A stretch of 64,000 nucleotides of DNA, from the NCBI GenBank assembly GCA_022984795.1, contig JALIHJ010000040.1, forward strand, positions 1 through 64,000. Reading direction: 5' to 3'. Position 1 is the stretch's first letter. Each line of letters begins with the position of its first letter. Shown in pieces: positions 1 through 9,572 of this stretch. Under the pieces are notes generated by a model that was given only the letters and a program-made list of their open reading frames with translations, searched no databases and was not told where the DNA came from. The DNA comes from Fabrea salina. Taxonomy: Eukaryota; Ciliophora; Heterotrichea; Heterotrichida; Fabreidae. The position numbers were made by a program, and so were the translations under genes.

Positions 1-1580
1 ACACCTAACACCCCGCTTTACCCTAACACCCTACACCCTAACACCCTAACGCCCTAACACCCTAACACCCTAACACCTAACTTACCCTAACACCCTAACA
101 CCCTAACACCTAACACCCTAACACTAACACCCCTAACACCCTAACACCCTAACACCCTAACACCCTAACACCCTAACACCCTAACCACCCTAACACCCCT
201 AACACCCTAACACCCTAACACCTAACACCCTAACACTTTAACACTAACACCTAACACCCTAACACTAACACCCTAACACCCTAACACACCCTAACACCCT
301 AACACCCTAACACCCTAACACACCCTAACACCCTAACACCCTAACACCTAACACCCTAACACCCTAACACCCTAACACCCTAACACCCTAACACTAACAC
401 CCTAACACCCTAACACCCTAACACCCCTAACACCCTAACACCCTAACACCCTAACACCCTAACACCCTAACACCCTAACACCTAACACCCTAACACTAAC
501 ACCTAACACCTAACACCCTAACACTAACACCCTAACACCTAACACCTAACACTAACACCCTAACACTAACACTAACACTAACACCCCTAACACCCTAACA
601 CCCTAACAACACCTAACACCCTAACACCCTAACACCTAACACCCCTAACACTAACACCTAACCCCCTAACACCCTAACCCCCTAACACCTAACACCCTAA
701 CACCTAACACCTAACACCCTAACACCCTAACACCCTAGCACCTAACACCCTAACACTAACACCTAACACCCTAACACCTAACACCTAACACCCCTAACAC
801 CCTAACACCCTAACACCCTAACACCCCTAACACCCTAACACCCTAACACTAACACCCCTAACACCTACTAACACCTAACACCCTAACACCCCTAACACCT
901 AACACCCTAACACCTAACACCCTAACACCTAACACCCCTAACACCTAACACCCTAACACCTAACTTACCCCTAACACCTAACACCCTAACACCCTAACAC
1001 CCCTAACACTAACACCCTAACACCCTAACACCCTAACACCCTAACACCTAACACCTAACACCCTAACACTAACACCCCTAACACCCTAACACCCTAACAC
1101 CTAACACCCTAACACCTAACACCTAACACCCTAACACTAACACCCTAACACCTAACACCTAACACTAACACTAACACCCTAACACCCTAACACCTAACAC
1201 CCTAACACCTAACACCTAACACCCTAACACCCTAACACCTAACACCTAACACCCTAACACCTAACACCCTAACACTAACACCCTAACACCTAACACCCTA
1301 ACACCCTAACACTAACACCCTAACACCCTAACACCCTAACACCCTAACACCCTAACACCCTAACACCCCTAACACCTAACACTAACACCCTAACACCTAA
1401 CACCCTAACACCCTAACACCTAACACCTAACACCCTAACACCCTAACACCCTAATAACACCCTAACACCCCTAACTTACCCTAACACCCTAACACCTAAC
1501 ACCCTAACACTTGCACCTAACACCCTAACACCCTAACACTAACACCCTAACACCTAACACTAACACCCTAACACCCCTAA
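1..1580. repeat. Telomeric repeat tract, C-rich strand
   Basis: About 1.58 kb of tandem CACCCTAA units (G-strand TTAGGGTG). CACCTAA, CACTAA and CACCCCTAA variants are interspersed, so units differ almost only in the number of C's (one to four). A rarer variant with CTTACCC recurs near 79, 963 and 1475. C-rich sequence 5'->3' at the left edge is the orientation expected of a left chromosome end. An octamer of the CCCTAACA type is what I recall for heterotrich ciliates. The run ends at about 1580 and unique sequence begins at TACTAGAGAG. The C-number variation could be genuine telomerase heterogeneity or long-read homopolymer error. Confidence 0.97.
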
Positions 1581-2617
1581 TACTAGAGAGTTAGTAAAGA
1601 ATTAAGTAATAAGAAGTATCTTAAGTAACACCCTAAGTTGAGTTAATTGGAACAAGTTAAATGATGGTTAGTAAGTAGTTCATGGTAAATAGTTATGAGT
1701 TAAGTTATTAAATATGAATAATTAGTAAGTATAAATAAGAACTAGGGATGAATAAATAGTTTAAGGAATAATATAAAAAGATATAAGGGTGTAGTTAAGA
1801 CAATGCATTAATTAGGAGTTATGAAGAGAGTTTCAACATAACAGTGATTGACACTTGGAATTACAATCCAAAGTCATCACAAAAATAAACTCAAATTCAA
1901 GAAAAGACTAGAAACAAAAGAAAACACTTGCACAAAGGGCTAGAAGTATCAGAAATACTTGAAAAAGGAAACAACTCAAAGAAAGTACAACATAGAAGAC
2001 ATACCCAATGGTATAAAGAAATCTAAATCACGAATATCAACAGAATCAATGCATCAGAAAATGACATCACAGACTTTCTGAATATCACTGAAACAACAGA
2101 GGGGAAAGTACACATTAAAACCTACATCAAACAACAGAAGAAACTCAATAACATAATACAGGTTGGAGGTTATAACATTACAGCATACATTCAACACCTA
2201 AAACGACAAAACATCAGAAATAGAGACAGTAAAGCACATAAATAATACCCAACTTACCAAGTCCTAGTGGAACTAATACGTACGAAGTTAATAAGAGCTA
2301 ATCTATAAGGCATTGTTCCTAGGGCAAAAAATAGAAAGAGCACACTAGAAAACAAATAGAAGGAACTATCAAAGACTTGTTGAATAGATTTATAAGAAGA
2401 AATACAAGCAACTCAAAGGGCAACAGGTCAACACTCTGCATTCCTAAAAAGGCCCAAGCTCACTAGCATAAGAATTAAATTAAACTTAAGTCATATGGAA
2501 GATAACTAGCATTAAACAACTTTAAAGACTTTAATAGACGTCAAAAACTGCATAAACTGACATGGCATAACACATGCATCTGTTAGGACAAGCGAATTAA
2601 GTAAGAACAAGCGCTAG
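1581..2617. other. Subtelomeric spacer, A-rich, no intact gene
   Basis: Roughly 1 kb between the telomere and the 3' end of the ATPase gene. The plus strand is A-rich. No intact ORF from a start codon is supported. One plus-strand frame from 1799 stays unusually open (29, 45 and 72 codons between stops at 1886, 2024 and 2243) and reads like a protein, but A-rich sequence is naturally poor in stops. A single telomere-like unit AACACCCTAAG lies near 1626. Confidence 0.6.
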
Positions 2618-4073
2618 TTATTTTGATTCTTTAATTATTTCTTTTAGAAACTCTGAGTCAGCATGCTCTTCAAGGTAAACTCTGAGAGCTGACTCGGAAA
2701 TCTTGGAGTTGAATGTAAATTGGAACTTCTTGTGTCTTCTGATGAAATTTTCTTGGAGCAGCCACAAGAAAAAGTCTTCCATTTCGAGAGGGAACTCAAC
2801 CACCTTGAACCTTCGAAAAGAGGTTTGAGCAGTTTTTTTAACTTGGGTTTATCAACATGCATTCTATTGGTTTGAATTCTTAGCGAGACTAGGTAATCTT
2901 CGATGCTTGCTTTTAGAAGTACTCCCTCCTCAAACTCATGTCTTTGTACTTAGAGCAGAATTTCTTGAACTCTCTCAGTGAGCCATGGTACTTCAGGTAC
3001 AACTGCAGGTCTTCATCTGTCACTGACCTGCTATCCATTTCTGCTACTTGTTTCATCCAGTTGATGACTTCTTCTCCTTCTGGGTAACTGAACTGAAAAG
3101 CATCAACATCACATCTTTTATCAATCGTACTGAGTGATCCAATTCGGCTCGGAAGGTGTTGATCACTGCTTACCAGAATGACTTTGGCTAGTCCCTTTGC
3201 AGTGAAATCGAGTATAAGGTCTTTGATGAAGGAAGCCCCTTCTGAAGATTTGTAGTCGCCTTTTAGGATGTCTTGGACATTGTCGAAAATGAGGACTGGC
3301 TTCTTTCCTTCCTCAATCAAGTCTTTCATACAGTCTTCGAGGATAATTTTGTTATTTATTGAGTAGCCCCGGGCTCCTAATTTTGAGTAAAGGTTGAACC
3401 ATAGTTTCCCTTCTTGTTCTCTCAAGTCTACGTACACAGAAACAAACTGGGTCTTAGTGTCTGAGTACTTTTTGAGCGTGCCAGGGTTGCTAAGCACATG
3501 GCAAAGTCTCTCCATAAAGGTAGACTTGCCTATGCCTTTGGGTCCGTAGACCACGTCCACTCCTCTCTCAATGGGCTCTTCAAGGTGTTCAATCCACCAA
3601 CGAGTAAGTTCAGGGTTTTCAATCAAAGTCCCTTTAACTCTAGGTGCTAGCTTGGGCTGAATTAGAGTCTCTTGGACGCTGAATTGAGGGTCTTTAAGCC
3701 CGATCTCTATATTATTGTTTTGAAGTTGTTCTTTGTTGAATTTCCTTTGGTTCATGTAGGTCAGGTAGGCTACAAAGACTGCGAGGAAGGATATAGCTGC
3801 ATTCGGAGGAATCATTCTTAGCCAGGGAGGGAAGTTGACGACTTCGTAGATTTCTGTACCTTCCTCAACAGTGAGGTTGTCTTGCTTGAGCTTTTTCCAC
3901 ACAATGCCGTCACCGCTTGCGAATAAGGACTTTCCGCCTATTTCAGCGATACTCTCTCCCTGGGTGAACCTTTCGAATCTGACCTTGTAAAGTCTCAAGT
4001 CTCCGGAGTATCCCTGGGGAACTCTGAGCTTGTGGAAGTTGCGGACGACTCGACTGAACATTTTATTAGCCAT
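2618..4073 (-). CDS. Membrane-anchored P-loop ATPase, C-terminal part interrupted
   Basis: The N-terminus (MFSRVVRNFHKLRV) looks like a mitochondrial presequence. A hydrophobic segment lies at residues ~87-107, then an NTPase domain with Walker A GPKGIGKST (~residue 177) and a Walker B-like strand KKPVLIFDN (~residue 258). It is therefore an organelle or membrane P-loop ATPase of unknown role. I cannot name a closer family. The open frame stops at 2913, but protein-like sequence continues in shifted frames to the TAA at 2618 (tail ends FLKEIIKESK). The first break coincides with a possible 17-nt intron (2906-2922). The second is best explained by one missing base in the T7 run at 2833-2839. 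Either the assembly is wrong here or this subtelomeric copy is decaying. Start chosen at MANKMF; the Met at 4061 is the alternative. Confidence 0.7.
2906..2922 (-). other. Candidate 17-nt intron in the ATPase gene
   Basis: On the minus strand GTACTTCTAAAAGCAAG begins GT, ends AG and has an A six bases from the 3' end, as the 15-nt introns here do. Removing it deletes the TAA that ends the 386-residue frame and puts translation into the frame reading IEDYLVSL. The length differs from the other introns, and a single missing A near 2941 would also restore the frame. Confidence 0.35.
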
Positions 4074-5601
4074 TGAATTAGGGGGATATGAGTTTGACTG
4101 GGTTATAGCAACTAGGACTTGGTTGAATTAATCAATGGGTTAGGGTGATGTCTGAAAGATGATCCTACGGGATTCTAATTAGCAATGTGAGTTTACTAAG
4201 TTAAAGTCTAGGACATAGAAGGCTGGAGGCAGTGAGTAAACTTGGAAGGTTATGAGTGGACACCCATCAGAGAGAAGTCTGAAGAGAACATAGCTGTGAA
4301 TAAGTAATTAGAGCATCTGCATACTAAGCTAGTAATCACAATGTTCATGCACAGTACAAACAAAGCAAGAAATCAACGAAGACAACTCTGAGTCTCACCT
4401 AACAGAACTTAAAACTTAGACAACAGATTGATACGAGAAGACGAATAGTTACTTCTCTGTATTGGTTGAGTAATTCTTAAAGTAGTCAAAATAAGAAATG
4501 ATTTGATGGACTTTGCAATGCTTAGACTTTGCTTTGCAGAGCGTATGCTTGCAAGGTAGTTACAAGAAGAGCTTGATGTCGTGACTAGTTGTGTGAAGGG
4601 CTATTGAGTTAACTAGCAGGGCTTTAAAACCACTGGGAACTTCTTCACAAAGAAGCAAAAGGCAAACACACACAGATTGCAACAAAAGAAAGGGGATTGA
4701 AGCGAGGAACAACCAAGGAAGCTAACACTAGAGTATTAAAAAGAAGGAAACAACAAATGCTGGTAGGATGGATTGTACCTAGACTGAAGTCTAAAGGTTT
4801 TTGTTCAGTTGAAATAACTTACTAATTCTAGCAAGGTTTTTAGAGACCTAGTGAAAGCACACCCTAACAATAAGGAAGCAATAAACAAACAGAATAACAA
4901 CTCATTAAACTTCTTAAATTTGAGTTCTAATTCTAAAGTATGTAAGTCTATTGCAGTGTTGATGCTTTAAGCTTGGGATTTAAGAACCCTAACACTAATA
5001 GCATTCAATCAAAAGGAGTGGGAATATTAGTATGAATACTAGTGTTCTAACTTCTACATACAAGCAATCAAACTCTGAATATTGCCTATCCTTAGTCTTT
5101 ATGTAAATGGAAAGTAACCCAGTACTTGCATTAGACTCAGAGGTGTGTAAAGACTCACTCGGTACATTTGTTTGGTCTATTCCAAGAATTACAATGACTC
5201 AGAACTTTCTCAAAAAGAACACTCAGTAACACTTTGAAGAGACTCAAGAAAGTAAATGGGTAACCACTTAGAGACTCAGTTATTAGGGTTCAAGAACTAG
5301 CTGAGTTTGTACTGCATAATCCTAATTGGAATGAATCTCTAGAAAGTTTCAGGAAGAAATACAAACAAGGAATTGATAAAGAACAGAAGTCATTCAAGAT
5401 GAAGAAGCTTTCTGGATGCTTCATCAAATCAATAAACTAAACACCCTAAGTAGTCTATTAAGAGTAATGCAAAACAGTTGATAGCTAAACAACATCAAGT
5501 AACAAAGACGACAATAACTTTGAAAGTACTTGTGCTAAGTAAACTCTCAAGCATGCATTTAACTACTCTTACTGAATTACTTAAAGTAGATAGAATTATT
5601 A
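4074..5601. other. Subtelomeric spacer, A-rich, possible gene remnants
   Basis: About 1.5 kb between two minus-strand genes. No intact gene is recognised. Two protein-like plus-strand frames are present: a 40-codon ORF from an ATG at 5107 (stop 5227) and a 58-codon open frame at 5264-5440. Short telomere-like units occur at about 4859, 4985 and 5442. Otherwise I see nothing in it; the 5' part should hold the ATPase promoter. Confidence 0.5.
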
Positions 5602-7269
5602 CTACTCATGCAATCCACAGAAGGGCCTGTCTCTGTGCTTGAGAGTCATACTGAGTTTGTTGCTTCTGTCCATGTTGAGTTGTTGGAATCTTTGGTCAAT
5701 TCCATCAACCCAACTGTCAGGATCCAGGATCATCCTTGCTGCGTCTTCAACCACTACTTGGGACCTTGTTTCTTGTTCTCCTAGTAGTTTCTCCTGCATG
5801 TAGAATCCAGTTTCCTTTTTCTTTTGGTTGTACTTGAAGTTGTCTGGTGAGTTTTCGAGTCTTACAAACTCAATTCCTCTGCCCAGTTTAGCTCTAGCCA
5901 GGACATGAGCAAACTCGTGTACGAAGCAGATCAGAATTGAAGCAGTGCCTAAGTCAGTATCTTCTTCGTACTTAGGCTTCTTACACGGAGTTTCACCAGA
6001 GTTAGAGTCTTTGGGAGCACTTAGGTAGTCCTTGATGATTAAGTTGCCAGTCATCAAGGACACTCCGCATATCCCAAATGCATTGTAGTCGCACAAGAAA
6101 GTCTTGTCTAGAGTAGCTTGAAGTATTTGGGTGTAGTTATTCTCTAGCTCCAACTCTTCAAGGTACTTTTGCTTCACAAACTCAGTGTTCATGACACTGA
6201 ATATTGAGTTCTTGGTGCTTTCTGGAATAGGCTTTGTCACGGAGGAGTTGTGGTATTCTAGCTTGAGAAGTGTAGTTTCGAACATGTAGGCTATTGGACA
6301 CCTGAAGTCAAAGTAGTACAGGAATCTGTCACAGAAAAAGATTTCCATGAGTCTGTCTTGAATGCTTTTGATCTTAAGCCAGATTCCTAACAAGCTGACT
6401 TGCTGCATGTAGTTCCAGGTGACTCCAAAGTCTTCAACTCTGCAGCTGAGGAAGTCTTCTTCATCCAGCTTATTGAAGAGTGTCTGGATTACTAAGGCAG
6501 TTCCTTTGTAGTAGGTGAATTCCTCAAGACTGCACTGTTCAAACACCTGAGGGTAGTTTCTTCTTAGGTTTTGGCTGAATTCTTTAATTGCTCTTCTTCT
6601 CTTTGCCCTCATTTCTAGTGACTTTGAAGAGTCTGAAATGTACTTAGTGAGTGACCAAAGAGTTAAGTCGATCTCACTCATCACCTGGCACAAAACCTTT
6701 TCCTCTGAGTCGAGTTGAGTAGGAAGTAATTTGTGGTTTCCATACATCTTAAAGCACACTTTAGCAGGAGTGCAGTCGTAACAGTTGAAGCAGAGTGTAG
6801 TGGTTGTGTGGACAAAGTAATTCCCCATAATCAAATTGCACACCCTACACTGGGCTTCAGTAAACCTTACTTTAGGGTAGCACAAAAAGCAAAGGATGTT
6901 CATTTCTGAGTCAGTGTTAGTGTCTTTGTAAGCCATCACGACTCCGCACATAAAGCACTCAAACACATCGGAAGAACAACAGCTGATACAGAATATTTGG
7001 TTTTTGTGGAAGAAGTTGATTTTGTTGCTTTTGCTTTCTTCGCACTTACTGCACTGAACTTGGCTTTCTACTGCTTTGCATAAAATGCACCTGAACTGCA
7101 TGTCATCATAGTAGAAAAGTGTCTTGTTTGGTCTCATGTTCTGACACTCAAAGCACTTCTTCTCTTCATTCTCATACACTCCAGCTCTATAACACCCTAT
7201 GCAGAGTCTGTGACCCATAGATACAACATAAGTGTCCTTGAGAGCGCGTTTGCAGTTGAGACAGTCCAT
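5602..7269 (-). CDS. Cys-rich zinc-finger protein with a C-terminal HExxH motif
   Basis: 555 residues. The first ~200 hold at least six CxxC pairs (C3/C6, C23/C26, then CFEC, CILC, CSKC, CFMC, CRVC) with interspersed His and Cys, resembling a string of treble-clef or LIM-like zinc fingers. The middle is probably helical and unrecognised. Near residue 445 is FVHEFAHVLAR, a zincin-type HExxH in a hydrophobic helix; a conserved-looking GFYMQEKLLGEQE follows ~35 residues later and could supply the third metal ligand. The layout recalls DA1-type LIM-peptidases, but I do not see enough similarity to call it one. A metal-binding scaffold with a peptidase-like domain is what the sequence supports. 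TAG stop; TAATAATAAATATG immediately precedes the start. Confidence 0.75.
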   Translation of the reverse strand: MDCLNCKRALKDTYVVSMGHRLCIGCYRAGVYENEEKKCFECQNMRPNKTLFYYDDMQFRCILCKAVESQVQCSKCEESKSNKINFFHKNQIFCISCCSSDVFECFMCGVVMAYKDTNTDSEMNILCFLCYPKVRFTEAQCRVCNLIMGNYFVHTTTTLCFNCYDCTPAKVCFKMYGNHKLLPTQLDSEEKVLCQVMSEIDLTLWSLTKYISDSSKSLEMRAKRRRAIKEFSQNLRRNYPQVFEQCSLEEFTYYKGTALVIQTLFNKLDEEDFLSCRVEDFGVTWNYMQQVSLLGIWLKIKSIQDRLMEIFFCDRFLYYFDFRCPIAYMFETTLLKLEYHNSSVTKPIPESTKNSIFSVMNTEFVKQKYLEELELENNYTQILQATLDKTFLCDYNAFGICGVSLMTGNLIIKDYLSAPKDSNSGETPCKKPKYEEDTDLGTASILICFVHEFAHVLARAKLGRGIEFVRLENSPDNFKYNQKKKETGFYMQEKLLGEQETRSQVVVEDAARMILDPDSWVDGIDQRFQQLNMDRSNKLSMTLKHRDRPFCGLHE

Positions 7270-7354
7270 ATTTATTATTACTCCAGGTGCCAGTCACCTT
7301 TTGTTCAAGTATTAGGGATTAGGAACCTTCGGGATGACAGCAGAAGTACTGCAA

Positions 7355-9556
7355 TTAATTACTTTGCAACTTAAGTATTAAGTCCTTCTCGTGCTCAGCC
7401 AGAGAAACATTTCCAGCTATAGAGTCCAGCAACTTGGACTGGGGTATGCCAGTGACTTTTTCGACTTCAACAACATCAAGTTGGAGTTCACTAAGCAAAT
7501 TGATCAGCCAGTTGGAGCACTCACTGCCAAAAGTGAGTTCAGATTCTGAGTCACTTTGGTCCTGGCTCTCAATGACCAGACGGTGACTTGCACTGGACTC
7601 TTGAGGAGGAGTTAAGTCTGGGTCAATTGCTTCAGGGATCTCAGGAGACACAGTTAAAGGAGTGCTTCCTCTCACAAAAGGTGCTTCTTTGTCCTGGAGC
7701 ACCAGTTTCTTTTTGAACTTTTCTTGGAAGAAGTACAAAAGACCTCCCAAAAACTTCAGCAAAAGAACAACCCCAAAGACCATGAAGAAGGAGTAAGAAA
7801 TCCAGTAACTCCCTTGCTCGTAAACTCCAGTGACAATCATGGAGTAGGGGAAGTAAATGTTGCAAACGAGCCAAACCACAACCCAGCGAGTTCTGAACTG
7901 CTCGTACTCTTCAAGTCTTTTCTTCTCAGACTGAGTTAGTTTGTCAGGCCTGTTGCCCCAAGTGCAGTCGTGGACGTTGCATATTGAGTAAATCAAAAAC
8001 AAGTTGATGTAAGTAGGAGTCATAAATACGTACTGCACTATTCCCTTCAAAATGTTAATGTTGGACCCGTGAATCACTATATTAATTGGGTAAGCAAAAA
8101 GGGTTCCAAAAACTACCAACGACAGTATTTCAGAAGTTGCAGTGGAGTCAGAGTCTGCAAATATGAAGTAACACAACACTCCCATAATGAAGGCCATGTA
8201 CAGCCCCAAAAAGAAGGAAATGACCTGAAGTGTTGGCTCCACCCTCCTAGGTTTGACTCCCAAAGATATTGTAAATATTATGATCAGAATCCCAATGTAC
8301 ACATTAACTAACAAGTGCTCCAAAAACTCTGGAAGGCCTATCTCCTTGATCTGGATGAACAGAACCAGAAACAAAGTTCCCACCATAAGCCAACTAAAGA
8401 CCACGTACACTAAGTGGTACAGCACCAAAAAAGAAATTGCAGCCTTGCGCAAAAAGGAATGACTGCTTTTGCGGAGTTTGGAGTACTTTTTGAGGGAGTC
8501 AATCATTGCAAACCAAGACCCGTTTACCCAACGCCTTCTCTGGCCTAGTATTTCGCCCAGAGTCTCAGGAACGTCAGTGAACGCCAAGGCCTTTTTGACG
8601 TACCTCAGAATGTAACTGCAGTCTTCTTTGGTCACCAGGGAGTGGCACAACACCCTGTCCTCAGCAAGGTAGATGTTTGAGTTGAAAGCATTCATGCCTT
8701 CAGGAAACATGATTGACTTGAAGTAGTCGTCCCACAAAGGTTCGTCCTTAATGGCACTCCAGCGGTAAGCACTGAAAGCACCTGGAAGCACTGTTATGTA
8801 GCCCGTGATGCTTTCTAAAGCTTTGTCAAAGATGTGAGCGAACTTGTACTCAACTACTTGGGCTGAAACAACAAAGTTGAAGAACTTCTGCTTCATAGGA
8901 ACAATTTCTCCACAGCAACCTGCAACCTGGGCGTCAGTTTCCATAGCTCCGAACAAGTAAAACAGGGCCTTTTCCTGGGGCTTTGTGCCTACGTCCAGAA
9001 TGATGCAGTACTCAGGCTGCAACTCTTCACAGAAACCTCCGAAGAACCACAGGTGGGAGTTGAGTTTCCTTTTGTTTTCTTGCTTCACACACCAGTAAAG
9101 GTTCAGAGGCAGTCCTGCGTTACTACTGCACTGGAACCTTTGGTAGAAACAGTGGGCTATTTCGTCCTTCCCTTGACTTAGGTGCTTGAACTTAGGCAGG
9201 TCTTCTTCGTCGTACTCGTACCTAAGAGTGATTTCACTAGGCGAGAAAAAGTGACTGAAGTACTCAGGTTCTTTGTTGTAAGCCTTCATGAAGGGCTCCA
9301 TGCCGTCTGCAACTACTACACAAACAACCTCTGCTGGACTTACACCTGCCCTGGAGAAGTACTTGAGGTTCGAACACACTCCGTCCAGAGTCTGGGTCAG
9401 GTGTTCTTTGCTTTCGTTGTACATGCATACTCCAATGATCACTTTGCAACTTTCAAGGAGGGAACTAGGTCTTAAGTTCTCTTCAACTGTAAACAACCCA
9501 CTGATCTTCCCTCCCACGACTCGACTGGTTCTTAACTTGATGAGTTCGTATTGCAT
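7355..9556 (-). CDS. Chitin synthase (GT2 family)
   Basis: 733 residues. It polymerises UDP-GlcNAc into chitin at a membrane. Seen in order: a GT2 domain with nucleotide-binding region VVVADGMEP (~80), DVGTKP (188-193), the acidic EDR (299-301) and QRRRWVNG (339-346), the diagnostic motif for processive chitin synthases. Clusters of hydrophobic segments at ~370-490 and ~500-610 form the translocation channel. The last ~60 residues are a soluble tail of unknown type after an acidic, Ser-rich linker. There is no myosin or CBM extension. Heterotrichs make chitin-containing cyst walls or loricae, so a role there is a reasonable inference. The start ATG lies 16 bases downstream of the acyl-CoA oxidase stop on the same strand. 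Confidence 0.93.
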   Translation of the reverse strand: MQYELIKLRTSRVVGGKISGLFTVEENLRPSSLLESCKVIIGVCMYNESKEHLTQTLDGVCSNLKYFSRAGVSPAEVVCVVVADGMEPFMKAYNKEPEYFSHFFSPSEITLRYEYDEEDLPKFKHLSQGKDEIAHCFYQRFQCSSNAGLPLNLYWCVKQENKRKLNSHLWFFGGFCEELQPEYCIILDVGTKPQEKALFYLFGAMETDAQVAGCCGEIVPMKQKFFNFVVSAQVVEYKFAHIFDKALESITGYITVLPGAFSAYRWSAIKDEPLWDDYFKSIMFPEGMNAFNSNIYLAEDRVLCHSLVTKEDCSYILRYVKKALAFTDVPETLGEILGQRRRWVNGSWFAMIDSLKKYSKLRKSSHSFLRKAAISFLVLYHLVYVVFSWLMVGTLFLVLFIQIKEIGLPEFLEHLLVNVYIGILIIIFTISLGVKPRRVEPTLQVISFFLGLYMAFIMGVLCYFIFADSDSTATSEILSLVVFGTLFAYPINIVIHGSNINILKGIVQYVFMTPTYINLFLIYSICNVHDCTWGNRPDKLTQSEKKRLEEYEQFRTRWVVVWLVCNIYFPYSMIVTGVYEQGSYWISYSFFMVFGVVLLLKFLGGLLYFFQEKFKKKLVLQDKEAPFVRGSTPLTVSPEIPEAIDPDLTPPQESSASHRLVIESQDQSDSESELTFGSECSNWLINLLSELQLDVVEVEKVTGIPQSKLLDSIAGNVSLAEHEKDLILKLQSN

Positions 9557-9572
9557 TATGGAACTTAAGTGG

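Noticed and set aside
2644-2862. 72-aa ORF beginning at an internal Met
   Set aside because: It is a shifted-frame piece of the ATPase gene 3' region.
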